Below, piece after piece: positions 36,124 through 36,537 of a stretch of 36,537 bases of DNA (position 1 is its first letter; every line of letters begins with the position of its first letter). The DNA comes from Elusimicrobiota bacterium (GTDB lineage Bacteria > Elusimicrobiota > UBA5214 > JBBAAG01): positions 1 to 36,537 of the forward strand of contig JBBAAG010000025.1 in NCBI GenBank assembly GCA_041658405.1. The letters are read 5' to 3'. The translations under genes were made by a program, and so were the position numbers. The notes beneath the pieces were generated by a model. It worked only from the letters and a program-made list of their open reading frames with translations. It was not told where the DNA came from and made no database searches.

Positions 36124-36537
36124 TTACCAGCTGGTATTGGCCATCATCATTACCTTCCCGACAAATGTACCGTCGGGAAGAATGAAACATAGCGGGTTGG
36201 TATTTGTTCCATCTGTATCTTCCGGCCAGGGGATATCATTAATTGAGTTAACTTTTACTGCACCCGAAATTTTGTGTGGGTCAAATTCTTGTAATGCCTT
36301 ACCCACAGTTGATTCTTTCTTTATAGCCTTCATCCCGATACCGGGGAATGATGAGGTGGTTATAAGATCACCCGGAAGAATCTTACCGTTTTGCGTGCAT
36401 ACTTTCACGGGTACACGGCCGCAGAGCGCAATGTTTACAGTACCTTTTGTTTTTTGTTCATCCAAATCATTATTACCCATAACGGTGAACGGTTTTGTGG
36501 ATATCACCCCAAGGACGTTGGGGTTATAGGGTATACC
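36124..36537 (-). CDS. C-terminal part of a tail-fibre/surface-type protein (5' end outside window)
   Basis: On the minus strand the frame is open from the window edge to a stop at 36124-36126. The first visible residues, GIPYNPNVLGVISTKPF, show the gene continues off the contig. The segment has the pattern GV(I)STKP ... CGRVPVKV--QNGKI-PGDLIT-SS-PGIGMKA-K---VGKAL-EFD ... VGKVMMM-N-SW. This conserved C-terminal domain occurs in many candidate-phylum and phage-like tail proteins and fibre-like surface proteins. It converges on the carbohydrate-binding fragment with a 14-bp gap. An overlapping plus-strand frame in the same interval was rejected because only the minus-strand translation shows a recognisable domain. 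Confidence 0.75.
   Translation of the reverse strand, partial: GIPYNPNVLGVISTKPFTVMGNNDLDEQKTKGTVNIALCGRVPVKVCTQNGKILPGDLITTSSFPGIGMKAIKKESTVGKALQEFDPHKISGAVKVNSINDIPWPEDTDGTNTNPLCFILPDGTFVGKVMMMANTSW

Noticed and set aside
36137..36529. 130-codon plus-strand frame at the right edge
   Set aside because: It is antisense to a minus-strand frame with a recognisable C-terminal domain and shows no domain of its own.
1..36537. CRISPR array, tRNA or rRNA genes, complete insertion sequence
   Set aside because: No regularly spaced short repeats, cloverleaf-like segments, rRNA landmarks or transposase motifs were seen. The regular repeats present are all protein-domain repeats.

Overview
The window looks like a chromosomal contig from an uncultivated diderm (Gram-negative-type) bacterium of moderate-to-low G+C. 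The diderm reading rests on a TolC-type outer-membrane channel with its RND pump, plus several very large exported proteins. Those giant proteins combine Ig-like and fibronectin type III (FnIII) domains, beta-propellers and C-terminal domains resembling type IX secretion (T9SS) sorting or FlgD-like Ig domains. This style is common in Elusimicrobiota, Omnitrophota, Firestonebacteria and FCB-type lineages. I cannot place the phylum from sequence alone.

Region 1 (1-21510), left plus-strand cluster: the 3' end (about 5980 codons) of a giant modular surface protein whose start lies upstream of the window. It is followed after 10 bp by a membrane-anchored protein with two beta-rich domains. That overlaps by 8 bp an exported family-9-CBM-like/TIM-barrel glycoside hydrolase-like protein. 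The tight spacing suggests one transcript. The giant gene carries a ~3.6-kb internal tandem duplication, three seven-bladed propeller arrays, a beta-helix-like stretch, and an array of eight FnIII dyads.

Region 2 (21511-28794): a 195-bp AT-rich intergenic region with inverted repeats. Then comes a 2030-residue exported protein with TolB-like repeats, a C39-like cysteine peptidase, FnIII domains with a nested discoidin-like insertion, FlgD-like Ig domains and a T9SS type-B-like C-terminus. A Nudix ADP-ribose pyrophosphatase-like gene and a PPC/DUF296 gene follow on the same strand.

Region 3 (28795-34983): a complete, apparently autoregulated tripartite efflux operon of TetR repressor, TolC-like channel, membrane fusion protein (MFP) and RND permease. 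It is driven by a strong sigma70-like promoter (TTGACA, 17 bp, TATTAT) whose -10 is overlapped by a nearly perfect 26-bp palindromic operator. The MFP lacks the alpha-hairpin between its lipoyl halves, as in Borrelia BesA.

Region 4 (34984-36537), a decayed accessory end: a frameshifted ORF6N-domain gene with an intact consensus promoter and a perfect 27-nt palindrome; a short fragment of a carbohydrate-binding-like domain; and, converging from the right edge, the C-terminal part of a tail-fibre/surface-type protein. I saw no rRNA, tRNA, CRISPR array or complete insertion sequence. No gene-free stretch exceeds 300 bp.
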